NCBI GenBank assembly: GCA_946500615.1
Contig: CAMMWP010000005.1
Location: 1-64,000, forward strand
Origin: an uncultured Clostridium sp.
Lineage (GTDB): Bacteria; Bacillota; Clostridia; TANB77; CAG-508
DNA: 64,000 bases
Direction: 5' to 3'
Shown: piece after piece, positions 40,650-51,581 of the stretch
Position numbering within the stretch: position 1 is the stretch's first letter
Layout: every line of letters begins with the position of its first letter
The notes under the pieces: model-generated
What the model saw: the letters and a program-made list of their open reading frames with translations, nothing else
The model's database searches: none
Told to the model about the DNA's origin: nothing
Made by a program: the position numbers and the translations under genes

Positions 40650-41972
40650 ATGGAAAAAGTAGAACCAAGAACATTGGCAGGTTTTATGGAATTATTGCCA
40701 AATGAACAAATATTATTTAATCAAATGAAAGAAAAAATAGAAAGTACGTATAAAAAATTTGGATTTTTGCCACTAGATACACCAGTAATAGAATTAGCAG
40801 AAGTATTGCTAGCAAAGGCAGGAGGAGAAACAGAAAAACAAATTTATCGTTTTCAAAAAGGAGACACAGATTTAGCATTACGATTTGATTTAACAGTACC
40901 ACTTGCTAAATACGTTGCAAAAAATTATGGAAATTTAAGTTTTCCATTCAGAAGATATCAAATAGGAAAAGTATATAGAGGAGAAAGAGCACAAAAGGGA
41001 AGATATAGAGAATTTTACCAATGTGATATAGATATTATTGGAGATGGAGAATTAGAATTAATTAATGACGCAGAAATTCCAGCAGTCATATATAACATGT
41101 TTCGTGAATTAGGTTTTGAAGATTTTACGGTAAAAATTAATAATAGAAGAATTTTGAATGGCTTGTTTGAAAGTGTTGAACAAAAAGAAAATTCAGTTGA
41201 AATATTAAGAATTATTGATAAAATTGAAAAAATAGGAAAAGAAGAAGTAATAGAAGAATTTAAAAAAATAGGTTTGAAAGAAAATCAAATAAAAAACATA
41301 CTTGATTTTATAGAAATAGAAGGTACATCTGATGAAAAAATAGAGAAATTAGAAAAATTAGGAATTATGAATGAAACCTATCAACAAGGAGTCGAAGAAT
41401 TAAAAACAGTTATAAAAAATGTAAGACTTTTTGGTGTTCCAGAAGCAAATTTTGCAGTAGATTTAACAATTGCAAGGGGACTAGATTATTATACAGGAAC
41501 AGTATATGAAACATTTTTAAATAATTATAGAGAAATAGGAAGTGTATGTTCTGGAGGAAGATATGAGAATCTAGCTGAATATTATACAGAAAAAAGCTTG
41601 CCGGGTGTAGGTGTTTCTCTTGGATTGACTAGACTATTTTATAAGCTAAACGAATTACAGATTATTAAAGCAAATAAGAAATCAATTGCAGATATATTAA
41701 TTATACCAATGATAGAAAATTTGGAAGAACCAATAAAATTGGCTACTAAGTTAAGAAGGGAAGGAATTAATACTGAGATATATTTGAATGATAAAAAGCT
41801 AAAAGCAAAGTTTAAATATGCAGATAAGTTGGAAATTCCTTATGTAATTGTAGTAGGAGAAGATGAGATACAGTCTAATGAAATAACATTAAAAAATATG
41901 GTAACAGGTATGGAAGAAAAATTGCCAATGGATGAAAAGATAATAAAAGAAATAATTGAAAAGAACAAATAA
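40650..41972 (+). CDS. hisS: Histidyl-tRNA synthetase
   Basis: LRFDLTVPLAKYVAKN, RYQIGKVYRGERAQKGRYREFYQCDIDIIG, RGLDYYTGTVYE, GGRYENLAEYY. Confidence 0.93.
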   Translation: MEKVEPRTLAGFMELLPNEQILFNQMKEKIESTYKKFGFLPLDTPVIELAEVLLAKAGGETEKQIYRFQKGDTDLALRFDLTVPLAKYVAKNYGNLSFPFRRYQIGKVYRGERAQKGRYREFYQCDIDIIGDGELELINDAEIPAVIYNMFRELGFEDFTVKINNRRILNGLFESVEQKENSVEILRIIDKIEKIGKEEVIEEFKKIGLKENQIKNILDFIEIEGTSDEKIEKLEKLGIMNETYQQGVEELKTVIKNVRLFGVPEANFAVDLTIARGLDYYTGTVYETFLNNYREIGSVCSGGRYENLAEYYTEKSLPGVGVSLGLTRLFYKLNELQIIKANKKSIADILIIPMIENLEEPIKLATKLRREGINTEIYLNDKKLKAKFKYADKLEIPYVIVVGEDEIQSNEITLKNMVTGMEEKLPMDEKIIKEIIEKNK

Positions 41973-41981
41973 GAGGGTGTC

Positions 41982-42037
41982 CTAAAATAGCAAACATAGT
42001 TCTATACATTTTATAGAATATGTTTGTTATTTTTTGA
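41982..42037. terminator. Terminator-like hairpin between convergent genes
   Basis: aatagcaaacata…tatgtttgttatttttt. Confidence 0.65.
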
Positions 42038-42053
42038 GGGGTCCTATCTTGGA

Positions 42054-42674
42054 CTATACCCTCTTTTTTGTATTTAATTTGAATTTAAAAGGACAATTCT
42101 TTTTTATGAAATCTCTAAAAGTCAAAGGATTTCCTTTTTTGAATCCGGATTTGTCTAGTAGAAATGAATGCCTATGATCCAAATATAAATAAAAAAAAGT
42201 ATCAGTTTCATATATTTTATAAATTTTTTGATAAGATATAATAGAATATTCTCTTTTGGTATATACTTTAAAGTAACCTTTATAAAAAGAAAATGTAAAA
42301 CACTGTTTTTGGGTAATTTTCTTACTATGATATTCTTTGCATACTTCTTCTATCGGATGAAAATATCTATATAAGATAAAAGAAGTTAGACAGGCACAAA
42401 AGATAACTGCTAGTCCATAATAACCATTTTGTACATATAGCATGATTAAAAAAAGAAATAACATAGATATCAAAAGTGAATATACATGATATTTTAAAGA
42501 AAATGTTTTAGCATGAAAGTTTAAAAACTCATCATATACTTTTTTAGAATATGTAGTTACATTCTTAAATAAACAATCCAATTTTATCACCCAAAAACAG
42601 TATACCATAAAACCAAAAAAATGAAAACAAAATAAGCAAAAACAAAAAAACATAACTTGCACAAAAAAAACCAA
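42054..42674 (-). CDS. YcxB-like membrane protein
   Basis: Two TM segments and C-terminal YKGYFKVYTKREYSIISYQKIYKIYETDTFFYLYLDHRHSFLLDKSGF. Confidence 0.65.
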   Translation of the reverse strand: MVFFVQVMFFCFCLFCFHFFGFMVYCFWVIKLDCLFKNVTTYSKKVYDEFLNFHAKTFSLKYHVYSLLISMLFLFLIMLYVQNGYYGLAVIFCACLTSFILYRYFHPIEEVCKEYHSKKITQKQCFTFSFYKGYFKVYTKREYSIISYQKIYKIYETDTFFYLYLDHRHSFLLDKSGFKKGNPLTFRDFIKKNCPFKFKLNTKKRV

Positions 42675-42779
42675 AATGATATAATCATGCTGAAAACAGA
42701 AAAAATAAAAAGTAAATTTACAATGAAATTGTCAAAATCTTAAAATACAATAAAAAAATAAAAGAAAGGTTTAAGATTT

Positions 42780-43643
42780 ATGTATGATGTTATAATAATA
42801 GGGGCAGGACCGGCAGGGATATCAGCAGGATTATATACTAAAAGAGCAAACTTAAAAGTACGAATTATGTATAAAGATGAATCAGCCTTAGAAAAAACAG
42901 AGCTGATAGAAAACTACTATGGTTTTGAAAAAGGAATCTCTGGAAAAGAATTGTATAAAGCAGGAATACAACAAGCAAAAAAATTAGGAATTGAAATTAA
43001 CAAAGAAGAAGTTATTAAAGTACAAATAGGAGAAAATAAAGAATTTATTGTACAAACGGAAAATGAAACTTATAAAACAAAAACAGTCATCTTTGCAACA
43101 GGAAATAAGAAAAACACACCAAAAATAAAAGGAATTAAAAATTTTGAAGGAAAAGGTGTCAGTTATTGTGCTGTATGCGATGGTTTTTTTTATAGAAATA
43201 AAGAAGTGTCTGTTATAGGTAATGGAAGATATGCTATCTCTGAAGCAAATGAGTTAATGAATATTGCAAAAAGAATTACAATATTAACAGATGGGAAAGA
43301 AGCGCCAGAAATTAGAGCAGATAATATCAAAATTGACACGAGAAAAATTCGTGAAGTAAAAGGAAATCAAAAAGTAGAAGAAGTAGAATTTGAAGATAAT
43401 GACAAATTGAAAACAGATGGCATATTTGTAGCACTTGGTGTAGCAGGAGGCACAGAATTTTCAAAAAAATTAGGAATCATAACACAAAACGATAGAATGA
43501 TAGTTAATGAAAATATGGAAACCAATATCCCGGGAATATATGCATGTGGCGATTGTGTAGGAGGTCTATTACAAATATCAAAAGCTGTGTATGAAGGAAC
43601 AAAAGCTGGTTTACAAGTAATTCAATACATAAGAAAAACTTAA
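42780..43643 (+). CDS. trxB: Thioredoxin reductase-like FAD-dependent oxidoreductase
   Basis: DVIIIGAGPAGISAGLYTKRANL, SYCAVCDGFFYRNKEVSVIGNG (CxxC), GIYACGDCVGG. Confidence 0.9.
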   Translation: MYDVIIIGAGPAGISAGLYTKRANLKVRIMYKDESALEKTELIENYYGFEKGISGKELYKAGIQQAKKLGIEINKEEVIKVQIGENKEFIVQTENETYKTKTVIFATGNKKNTPKIKGIKNFEGKGVSYCAVCDGFFYRNKEVSVIGNGRYAISEANELMNIAKRITILTDGKEAPEIRADNIKIDTRKIREVKGNQKVEEVEFEDNDKLKTDGIFVALGVAGGTEFSKKLGIITQNDRMIVNENMETNIPGIYACGDCVGGLLQISKAVYEGTKAGLQVIQYIRKT

Positions 43644-43715
43644 GTTATTGAAATCAGTACACAAATGTATAATTTACCATAAAAATAATACAATAATAAA
43701 GAAGGAGGAAAAAGT

Positions 43716-44027
43716 ATGAATGTATTAACATTAGAAGAGGAGAATTTTGAAGAAGAAGTATTAAAAGCAAGTGGAAAAGTTTTAGTAGATTTTTATGCTG
43801 ATTGGTGTGGACCATGTAAAATGATGGCACCAATTATTGAAGAAATTGCTGACGAGGTAAAAGAAACTGCAAAGGTAGGAAAAGTCAATGTAGACAATAA
43901 TCAAGAATTAGCAATTCAATATGATGTCATGAGTATACCAACCATTATACTATTTGAAAATGGAAAAGCACAAAAAACATTTATTGGTGTAACAGACAAA
44001 CAAGAAATATTAGATGTATTAAAATAA
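43716..44027 (+). CDS. trxA: Thioredoxin
   Basis: VLVDFYADWCGPCKMMAPIIEEIA. Confidence 0.97.
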   Translation: MNVLTLEEENFEEEVLKASGKVLVDFYADWCGPCKMMAPIIEEIADEVKETAKVGKVNVDNNQELAIQYDVMSIPTIILFENGKAQKTFIGVTDKQEILDVLK

Positions 44028-44157
44028 AAGTGTTATTTATGAAAAATGCTCTAATTTATATTAGAAAATTTTGAAAAAAACATTAACATATCCAGATACA
44101 AAGGATGTAGAGAATGTGAAAGAATTTGCAAAAAGAATGATAAAGAGGTGTGTATAA

Positions 44158-45042
44158 ATGGAAGTAATTTATTTTTTAGCAACAGATGGTATTAAATTAG
44201 ATGGATTGCTATATACAAGCAAAAACAAAACAGAAGATGTTATATTATCGGTTCATGGAATGGGTAGTAATTGTATGAAAAAAAGAGAAACAACAATGGC
44301 AAAATTAGCGAATGAAAATGATATAGACTATTTTTGTTTTAACAATCGTGGCAGTGAATTAGTAAAATATATAAGAAGATACACAGAAGGCAAAAGAGAA
44401 AAAGAATTGGGGGGAACAAGTTATGAAGATGTACTAGAAGGATATGAAGATATTACAGGAGCGATGATAAAGTTAAAAGAATTGGGGTATAAAAATATAT
44501 ATTTACAAGGACATAGCTTAGGATGTACCAAGATCGTTTACACCTATCATGAATTAAAAGATGAGCAAGATGAAATGATAAACAATATAAAAGGAATCAT
44601 ACTAAATTCTTTGATTGATATTCCAAGAGCATTAAAAGTATATTTAAGAGACAATTTTGATAAATATTTACAATATGCTGAGGAGAAAGAAAGAGATGGA
44701 CAAGGAAAAGAAATGATGCCAAACGAAGCTTTTATCCATCCAATTAGTGTTAAAACATTTCTAAGATATGCACGAGATTATCAAGATATTAATTTTGCAA
44801 ATTTTGGAGAAGATAAAGAACTAAAAGTATTAAATACAATTGATGTACCATTATTTATGCGTTGGGGAAATGTAAATGAAATGATTGTACAAATGCCAGA
44901 AGAGTTAGTAGATATCGTAAATAATATCATTGTAAATCCGAATAAAGATATTTATTATATTGATGGTGCAAATCATAGTTATGAAGGTAAAGAAGAAGAA
45001 TTGGCAAAACAAGTTATTGAATTTATTAATAAGAATAAATAA
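44158..45042 (+). CDS. Alpha/beta hydrolase
   Basis: VILSVHGMGSN, LQGHSLGC (GxSxG-like), DGANHSYEG. Confidence 0.85.
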   Translation: MEVIYFLATDGIKLDGLLYTSKNKTEDVILSVHGMGSNCMKKRETTMAKLANENDIDYFCFNNRGSELVKYIRRYTEGKREKELGGTSYEDVLEGYEDITGAMIKLKELGYKNIYLQGHSLGCTKIVYTYHELKDEQDEMINNIKGIILNSLIDIPRALKVYLRDNFDKYLQYAEEKERDGQGKEMMPNEAFIHPISVKTFLRYARDYQDINFANFGEDKELKVLNTIDVPLFMRWGNVNEMIVQMPEELVDIVNNIIVNPNKDIYYIDGANHSYEGKEEELAKQVIEFINKNK

Positions 45043-45112
45043 TATTGCAATAGAGAAATAATCAATTTCGAATTATTAATTAAAATTAGAAATAAGAAAC
45101 AAAGGAGAAAAA

Positions 45113-46568
45113 ATGAAAGCACATGAATTAGCAGAAAAATTTAGAAATAATACAAAAACAGAAGCAAGTTATCAAGAAATTATAAAATGGTGTAGTGAGA
45201 ATGCTAGTAAATTAGATTTAAAAGATAAGGACCAACAGTATTTATATGAAATGTCAACAAGATACCTAATGAAAGTTAAAATAGGACATTGGAACGAGCA
45301 AGATGCAAATACAATCATTCATTATTTTGCAAAATTATATGCAGATATATATGGCATGGCAGATAAAGTTACAGTAGAAGTACTGGACTTACCTGAGTAT
45401 AGAGAAAGGTTCAAAGATAATAGTGAAGCAAAACATATTCGTTATAGTACTGGAAGATCAGATTTAGTATATTCTTCGGAAGTAGTGGAATATTTAAAGA
45501 GCAATGATATGCTTAAATTTATGGAAGGGTTACAAACAATATTTCATGAACCAGTTCATGTAGTACAATATAATAGATTATATGAGACACAAAATCATGG
45601 TGAATTTCATTATAATGGAGATACATATAGAACAGCATTAGAAGTAATAACGAGAAAAGTTGATTCTAATTTTTATGAGAACAATTATTTTAAACTATTT
45701 ATGGAATATCAAGCAGAATATATAGGGCTTGCTCAGGCAATGAATATGATGAATACCTATTATAAAAAAGATTTATTCCCAATAAATGATAAAGAAAAAA
45801 TAGAAGAAATGTTACGGTGAAATACTTGAACAAGAAGGAAAAGGAACTTTTCAGGTTGACAGTGAAACTCAAATTGGGGAAGCTACGGCTAATGTAAATG
45901 CTTTAATGAATTATATTACGGAGAAATATGTTAAAGAAGCTCCAGAAACAATAAAAGAAATACCAGTTTTGCAGTTTGCTTTTCATTCTGATGGTACAAG
46001 GAAAGATATCATACAATTAATACAAGATAGGGAAAATTTAATAGGCAATAATCGTAGTATAGATATACAACAAGTAGATGATTTATATAGAACCATAGCA
46101 AATTATAGAAGTATTACAAAAGAAGAAACATTAAATATTTGGGATTATATAGAAAAAACAGGAACAAATGATGAGTTTGTTTTTGACCTATTGCAATTTA
46201 GATTAGAAAAAAGTAATTTGACTGAAGAGCAAATAAGTAAGGTTATGGGAGATATACGAACGGCAGCTACTAAGACTATGGAACAAAAAGGAGAACAAGA
46301 ATTAGAGCACGAACACGAAGAAAGTATAAAGGATGAGGTAGGGGATGAATTTCAACCAGAAACAGAGAATAAAAAACAAGAAGAACAACAAGTAGAAACG
46401 ATGTGGATGAATAGATTTCAATCATGGGATAGAAACTCAATTAATTTGCCTAATATGGCAAAAAGAAAAGAAGAAGCTGTTAGATTGATGCAAAATATTG
46501 AAAAACAAAGAGACCAGCAAGAAAAACAAGAAGAACAAGGTGAACAAGATGATAGTACAAACAGATAG
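45113..46568 (+). pseudogene. Zincin-like (HExxH) protein with long C-terminal region, apparently frameshifted at ~45812-45820
   Basis: FHEPVHVVQY (HExxH); second frame continues without a stop before the break as …GEILEQEGKGTFQVDSETQIGEATANVNALMNYITEKYV. Confidence 0.6.
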
Positions 46569-46580
46569 GAGTAGTTTATA

Positions 46581-47036
46581 TTGAAAGAAATATATAGAGA
46601 AGCATTTTCAGAAATTGATGCTATATTTGAATTAATGCCTAAAAATTTATTAAATAAAATACCAAAAAAATTTAGAGAAATTATCAAAAATGAAAAAGCA
46701 GTAAAGTATAAACCTAATATAAGTGAGCCAATAGAGGAAGTAGAATTAAAGGAAGAGACAATTATAATTCTAGCATTAATTTATAGAGATTTTTTATGTA
46801 GCAATGAAGAAAAAGAAAGATTAAAATTACGAGATGCACAAAAAATGAAAGAGGCAGAAGAAGTAATAAGAAAAAAATATAATCCCGATGATATATTTAA
46901 AAATAGAAAAAATACACAAATAGATAATATAAAAGAAAATAAACACGAAAGCCATGATAAACGATTAATTGTTATAGAAGAAAAGTGGTATACAAAAATA
47001 TTTAATATGATAAAGAAAATATTCAAGAAAGGTTAA
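46581..47036 (+). CDS. Hypothetical protein
   Basis: ORF adjacent to 45113-46568, charged, lysine/glutamate-rich. Confidence 0.5.
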   Translation: MKEIYREAFSEIDAIFELMPKNLLNKIPKKFREIIKNEKAVKYKPNISEPIEEVELKEETIIILALIYRDFLCSNEEKERLKLRDAQKMKEAEEVIRKKYNPDDIFKNRKNTQIDNIKENKHESHDKRLIVIEEKWYTKIFNMIKKIFKKG

Positions 47037-47107
47037 AACTTAGTTATATGGTTTATTTGGAAAAACAAATTTTTTATAGTTATAAAATATTGTAGGGGGG
47101 ATTTAGT

Positions 47108-49126
47108 TTGAAAAATAAAAAAGTAATTATTGGAAGCATTATTGGTATCATATTAATTGTAGCAATTATCATAACCATTATTTTCATCAATATGCCAAAA
47201 GAAAAACCAGAAGAAGTATTAAATAGATATTTTTCATATGTAAATGAACAAAATTATGAAGCAATGTATCAAAAATTAAGTAGCTCTTCAAAAGAAAAAA
47301 TCAGTCAAGAAGACTTTATAACTAGAAATCAGAACATTTATGAAGGAATTGACAGTAATAACATCAAAATAAATATTCAAGACATAACAAATGAAGAAAA
47401 AAAGAAAAAAGTATCTTATAATGAGGAAATGGTAACATCAGCAGGAACAATTACTTTTCATAATGAAGTATATCTCGAAAAAGAAGAAAAAGAATATAAA
47501 ATAGAATGGTCATCAAAGCTAATTTTCCCACAATTGCAAGAAGAATATAAAGTAAGAGTAGAAACTTTAAGTGGTAAAAGAGGAAGCATCTTAGATAGAG
47601 ACGGAAATGCTCTTGCTTATGATGGAATCATATCTCAAGTAGGTATTGTGCCCGGAAAATTAGGAGATAATCGAGAAGAAAACATAAGTAAAATAGCAGA
47701 ATTAACAGGTGTATCAGTAGAAACGATTAACAATTATTTATCAGCATCTTATGTGAAAGAGGACACATTTGTACCAATCAGAAAAGTAGCCAAAGATGAT
47801 ACAGAGTTAAAAGAACAATTATTACAAATTTCAGGAATTATGATAAACGATGCAGAAGGAAGAGTATATACATTAGGAGAAGAAGCAGGGCATTTAATAG
47901 GATATGTACAAGCAATAAATGCAGAAGAATTAGAAAAATATGCAGATAAAGGATATAGTTCTACTAGTTTAATAGGAAAATCTGGGTTAGAAGCAGCATA
48001 TGAAGAAAAACTAAAAGGAACAGACGGTGTGAAAATTTACATAGTTGATTCAGAAGGAAATCAAATAACAACATTAGCAGAACAAAAGCAAAAAGATGGA
48101 GAAGACATAAAACTTACAATAAACAGCGATATTCAAACAAAATTGTACGAACAATTAGAAAATGATAAAGGATTATTTGTCGTTATGCAACCAGCAACAG
48201 GAGAATTGTTAGCATTAGTTAGTACACCAACATTTGACTCTAATGACTTTACACTAGGAATGACAAATGACCAATGGAATATGCTAAATACTGACGAAGC
48301 AAAACCACTGTATAACCGATTCACACAAAGTTATTGTCCGGGTTCAACATTTAAAACAATTACAGGAGCTATTGGATTAGAAACAGGAAGTATTAATCCA
48401 GATGAGGATCTCGGATATACAGGAACCAGTTGGCAAAAAGATTCTTCATGGGGAGACTACAAAGTAACAACATTAACAGGATATAATGGACCTAAAAATT
48501 TATTAAATGCTTTAATGTATTCAGACAATATCTATTTTGCGCAAACAGCGTTGAGGATTGGAACTAGCAAATTTACAGAAAGTTTAGACAAAATTGGATT
48601 TAATCAACAATTGGAATTTCCATTGTCACTTACAAAATCACAATATGCAAATGAAGATGGAATTAATTCAGAAGGAAAATTAGCAGACACTGGCTTTGGA
48701 CAAGGGAATTTATTAGTAAATCCAATTCATATGGCTTCTATTTATTCAAGTTTCTATAACAATGGAAATATGATAAAACCATATATTGAATATAAAGAAA
48801 ATAAAAATCCAGAAATACTAATCGAAAATGCCTTTTCTAAAGAGACAGCAAACACCATCAAAGAAGATTTAATTCAAGTAGTAGAACAGGGGTCAGCAAA
48901 CGATATGAAAGTCAATGGTGTAACCATTGCAGGAAAAACAGGTACAGCAGAATTAAAAATAAATAAAGAAGATAATGAAAGTGGAACATTAGGCTGGTTT
49001 GATTGCTTTACAACAAATCAAGGAGATAAGGATATGCTGATCATAGGTATGGTAGAAAATATCCAAGACAATAATGAAGGAGGAAGTCATTATCTAATAA
49101 AAATGATAAAAACATTGTTTGAATAA
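47108..49126 (+). CDS. Penicillin-binding protein (class B transpeptidase) with MecA-like NTF2 N-terminal domain
   Basis: GSILDRDGNALA, CPGSTFKTITGAIGLE (SxxK), YSDNIYFAQ (SxN), AGKTGTAEL (KTG). Confidence 0.95.
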   Translation: MKNKKVIIGSIIGIILIVAIIITIIFINMPKEKPEEVLNRYFSYVNEQNYEAMYQKLSSSSKEKISQEDFITRNQNIYEGIDSNNIKINIQDITNEEKKKKVSYNEEMVTSAGTITFHNEVYLEKEEKEYKIEWSSKLIFPQLQEEYKVRVETLSGKRGSILDRDGNALAYDGIISQVGIVPGKLGDNREENISKIAELTGVSVETINNYLSASYVKEDTFVPIRKVAKDDTELKEQLLQISGIMINDAEGRVYTLGEEAGHLIGYVQAINAEELEKYADKGYSSTSLIGKSGLEAAYEEKLKGTDGVKIYIVDSEGNQITTLAEQKQKDGEDIKLTINSDIQTKLYEQLENDKGLFVVMQPATGELLALVSTPTFDSNDFTLGMTNDQWNMLNTDEAKPLYNRFTQSYCPGSTFKTITGAIGLETGSINPDEDLGYTGTSWQKDSSWGDYKVTTLTGYNGPKNLLNALMYSDNIYFAQTALRIGTSKFTESLDKIGFNQQLEFPLSLTKSQYANEDGINSEGKLADTGFGQGNLLVNPIHMASIYSSFYNNGNMIKPYIEYKENKNPEILIENAFSKETANTIKEDLIQVVEQGSANDMKVNGVTIAGKTGTAELKINKEDNESGTLGWFDCFTTNQGDKDMLIIGMVENIQDNNEGGSHYLIKMIKTLFE

Positions 49127-49170
49127 ACTAGAACATAAAATTCATTGATAGAAAGGCAATCCATAAGAAA

Positions 49171-49216
49171 GGATAAAAGTCCATAGTGTTAATTAATTAT
49201 ACAATGGATTTTATCC
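49171..49216. terminator. Hairpin downstream of PBP (no U-tract)
   Basis: ggataaaagtccatagtgt … acaatggattttatcc. Confidence 0.4.
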
Positions 49217-49351
49217 AAAGTAAAAATATGTTAATTATTTAAAATATAAAATAATGGTACCATTAAACCAAAATTTTTAGCAATAAAAATAAAATAATTA
49301 ATGGAGAAAGGTATGTATAATATATAAATTTATTATACAAGAAGGAAAAAA

Positions 49352-50122
49352 TTGAAAATTTTAGCAGTTGGAGATATTATTGGAGAAGTAGGCGTAAAAG
49401 AACTAAAAAATAAATTATATCAAATAAGACAAAAAGAAGAAATTAATTTTGTTATTGTTAATGGAGAAAATGCAGCAGAAGGAATGGGAATTACTAAAAA
49501 GAATTTCGAAGATATCATTTCTCAAAATGTTGATGTTGTCACTATGGGAAATCATACATGGGGAAAAAAAGAAATTTTTAAATTTATTGATCATCCTAAA
49601 TTAATAAGACCGGCAAATTATCCTAAAGAAGTAGTTGGAAAAGGATACAATATTTATGAATGCAGAAATAAAAAAATAGCAGTTATCAATTTAATAGGAA
49701 GAGTGTATATGAATGTATTGTCAGAAAGTCCTTTTTTGGCAGTTAGTGATATTCTAAAAAATATAAAAAATAAAGTAGATATTATCATTGTTGACTTTCA
49801 TGCTGAAGCAACAGGAGAAAAAATAACGATGGGATACTATTTAGATGGTAAAGTAACAGCTATTTTTGGAACACATACACATGTACAAACAGCAGACGAA
49901 AGAATATTACCAAAAGGAACAGCATATATTAGTGATATCGGTATGACAGGTGTAAAAAATTCAGCACTTGGAATGGATGTATCAGTAGCCATAAAACGAT
50001 TTGAAACAGCATTGCCAGAAAAATATAAAGTAGCAACAGGAGAAGGCATGCTAAATGGTGTTATTTTTGATATAGACGATAAAACAAACAAAGTAAAAAC
50101 GATAACAAGAGTAAATATGTAA
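49352..50122 (+). CDS. TIGR00282/YmdB-type metallophosphoesterase
   Basis: AVGDIIGEVG, NGENAAEGMGITKK, TMGNHTWGKKEI, IIVDFHAEATGEKI, FGTHTHVQTADERILPKGTAYISDIGMTG. Confidence 0.96.
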   Translation: MKILAVGDIIGEVGVKELKNKLYQIRQKEEINFVIVNGENAAEGMGITKKNFEDIISQNVDVVTMGNHTWGKKEIFKFIDHPKLIRPANYPKEVVGKGYNIYECRNKKIAVINLIGRVYMNVLSESPFLAVSDILKNIKNKVDIIIVDFHAEATGEKITMGYYLDGKVTAIFGTHTHVQTADERILPKGTAYISDIGMTGVKNSALGMDVSVAIKRFETALPEKYKVATGEGMLNGVIFDIDDKTNKVKTITRVNM

Positions 50123-50332
50123 AAAATATAAGCTAAACCATAAAGAAAATATAAAAAGAAATGAAAAAATCCACGATTAATGAACAGAATAAAAAATGTC
50201 GAATAAGTAGATTTATTGCGATGAAAACCTATAAATTTTTATAAAAAATACTTTACACTAATTTCCAGATATTGTAAAATACAAAATGTAAAAGTTGCAA
50301 CAAAAAATAAAAATTATAGGAGGCAAAAGAAA

Positions 50333-50596
50333 ATGGAAGTTTTAAAAATTTCATCAAAATCAAATCCTAATTCAGTAGCAGGAGCTATTGCTGGATTAGT
50401 AAAAGAATCAAACAAGGCAGAAATGCAAGCAATCGGAGCGGGAGCATTAAATCAAGCGGTAAAAGCAGTTGCAATAGCAAGAGGCTTTGTAGCACCAGCT
50501 GGTGTAGACTTAGTATGTATACCTGCATTTGCAGAGGTCGAGGTTGAGGGAGAAGATAGAACAGGTATAAAATTGATAGTAGAATCAAGAGGATAA
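50333..50596 (+). CDS. spoVS: Stage V sporulation protein S
   Basis: MEVLKISSKSNPNSVAGAIAGLVKE…AIGAGALNQAVKAVAIARGFVAPAGVDLVCIPAF. Confidence 0.97.
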   Translation: MEVLKISSKSNPNSVAGAIAGLVKESNKAEMQAIGAGALNQAVKAVAIARGFVAPAGVDLVCIPAFAEVEVEGEDRTGIKLIVESRG

Positions 50597-50663
50597 AATA
50601 AATAACAGACTACAAATATAGTGGTCTGTTTTGTTTTTGTACAGTTAGGTGTCCATTTTTGTC

Positions 50664-50846
50664 CATTTGGGTGTCCATTCGGGGACGTTTCTTCTTGGGA
50701 CATTTTTATGTAAATTTAAAACATTAACAACAAAAAAGAAAAATGTATTTATTTTTATGTAATAATTAATTATCCATAGATCAATAATATGCAAATTTAC
50801 ATAAAAATGTCCCAAGAAGAAACGTCCCCGAATGGACAACCAAATG
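50664..50846. repeat. Long inverted repeat (54-bp arms, 1 mismatch, 75-nt spacer)
   Basis: catttgggtgtccattcggggacgtttcttcttgggacatttttatgtaaattt and its reverse complement at 50793-50846. Confidence 0.95.
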
Positions 50847-50930
50847 TTAATTAGATATTAGACTTGACAATTAGAAGATAGTATGAAAAAATACGGAAGG
50901 TATAATATTAAGATATAGGGGGAACAAAAA

Positions 50931-51392
50931 ATGGAAAAAAAGAGAGGATTTGAAATTGCCAAAGGATTTGAAGATAAAAATATTAATCTTCCAGTAAGGA
51001 AAACAAAATATAGTGCTGGATACGATATAGAAGCAGCAGAAGATACAATTATTCCAAGTTTCAAAAAGGGTATGAATCCAACATTAGTAAAAACAGGATT
51101 AAAAGCATATATGCAAGAAGACGAGATGCTATTATTATACAATCGCAGTTCTAATCCTAAGAAAAAGGGATTAATCATGGCAAATAGTGTTGGAGTTATT
51201 GACAAAGATTATTATGGAAATCCAGATAATGATGGGCACATGATGTTTGCTTTTTATAACATAAAGGAAGAAGATGTAGTAATCAAAAAAGGAGAAGCAA
51301 TAGGACAAGGAATCTTTCAAAAATATTTAATAACAGATGATGATGTAGCAGAAGGAGAGAGAGTAGGAGGTTTTGGTTCAACATCTAAGTAA
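50931..51392 (+). CDS. dUTPase-family nucleotidohydrolase
   Basis: RKTKYSAGYDIEAAEDTII, LLYNRSSNPKKKGLIMANSVGVIDKDYYGNPDNDGH, GEAIGQGIFQKY, GGFGSTSK. Confidence 0.92.
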   Translation: MEKKRGFEIAKGFEDKNINLPVRKTKYSAGYDIEAAEDTIIPSFKKGMNPTLVKTGLKAYMQEDEMLLLYNRSSNPKKKGLIMANSVGVIDKDYYGNPDNDGHMMFAFYNIKEEDVVIKKGEAIGQGIFQKYLITDDDVAEGERVGGFGSTSK

Positions 51393-51452
51393 TTAAAAAA
51401 TATAAAAAAATATATTCTTAGAGCAACAAGGATTACAGCAAAAATACACATA

Positions 51453-51498
51453 AAAAATGGCGGTAATGGCTTTGACTTTTACCGTTTTTTATTGTATA
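51453..51498 (+). terminator. Intrinsic terminator
   Basis: aaaaaatggcggtaa…ttttaccgttttttatt. Confidence 0.7.
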
Positions 51499-51581
51499 AT
51501 AGATATGGTTAAAAAATCCAATAAAGTTATTAATAGGTATTGACATAACTTTATTATATTTTTTCTGCCAAATAAATCAAA

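Noticed and set aside
40560-40650. T-box leader upstream of hisS
   Set aside because: The upstream hairpin (gggctgaatt…aattcagccc) is a simple terminator for the small preceding gene; no T-box sequence seen and the leader is too short.
42054-42674. Restriction or defence gene
   Set aside because: Sequence is a two-TM protein with a YcxB-like C-terminus; no nuclease or defence motif.
44060-44157. Short coding-like stretch KKTLTYPDTKDVENVKEFAKRMIKRCV before the alpha/beta hydrolase
   Set aside because: Too short and without a recognisable family; could be a gene remnant but cannot be supported.
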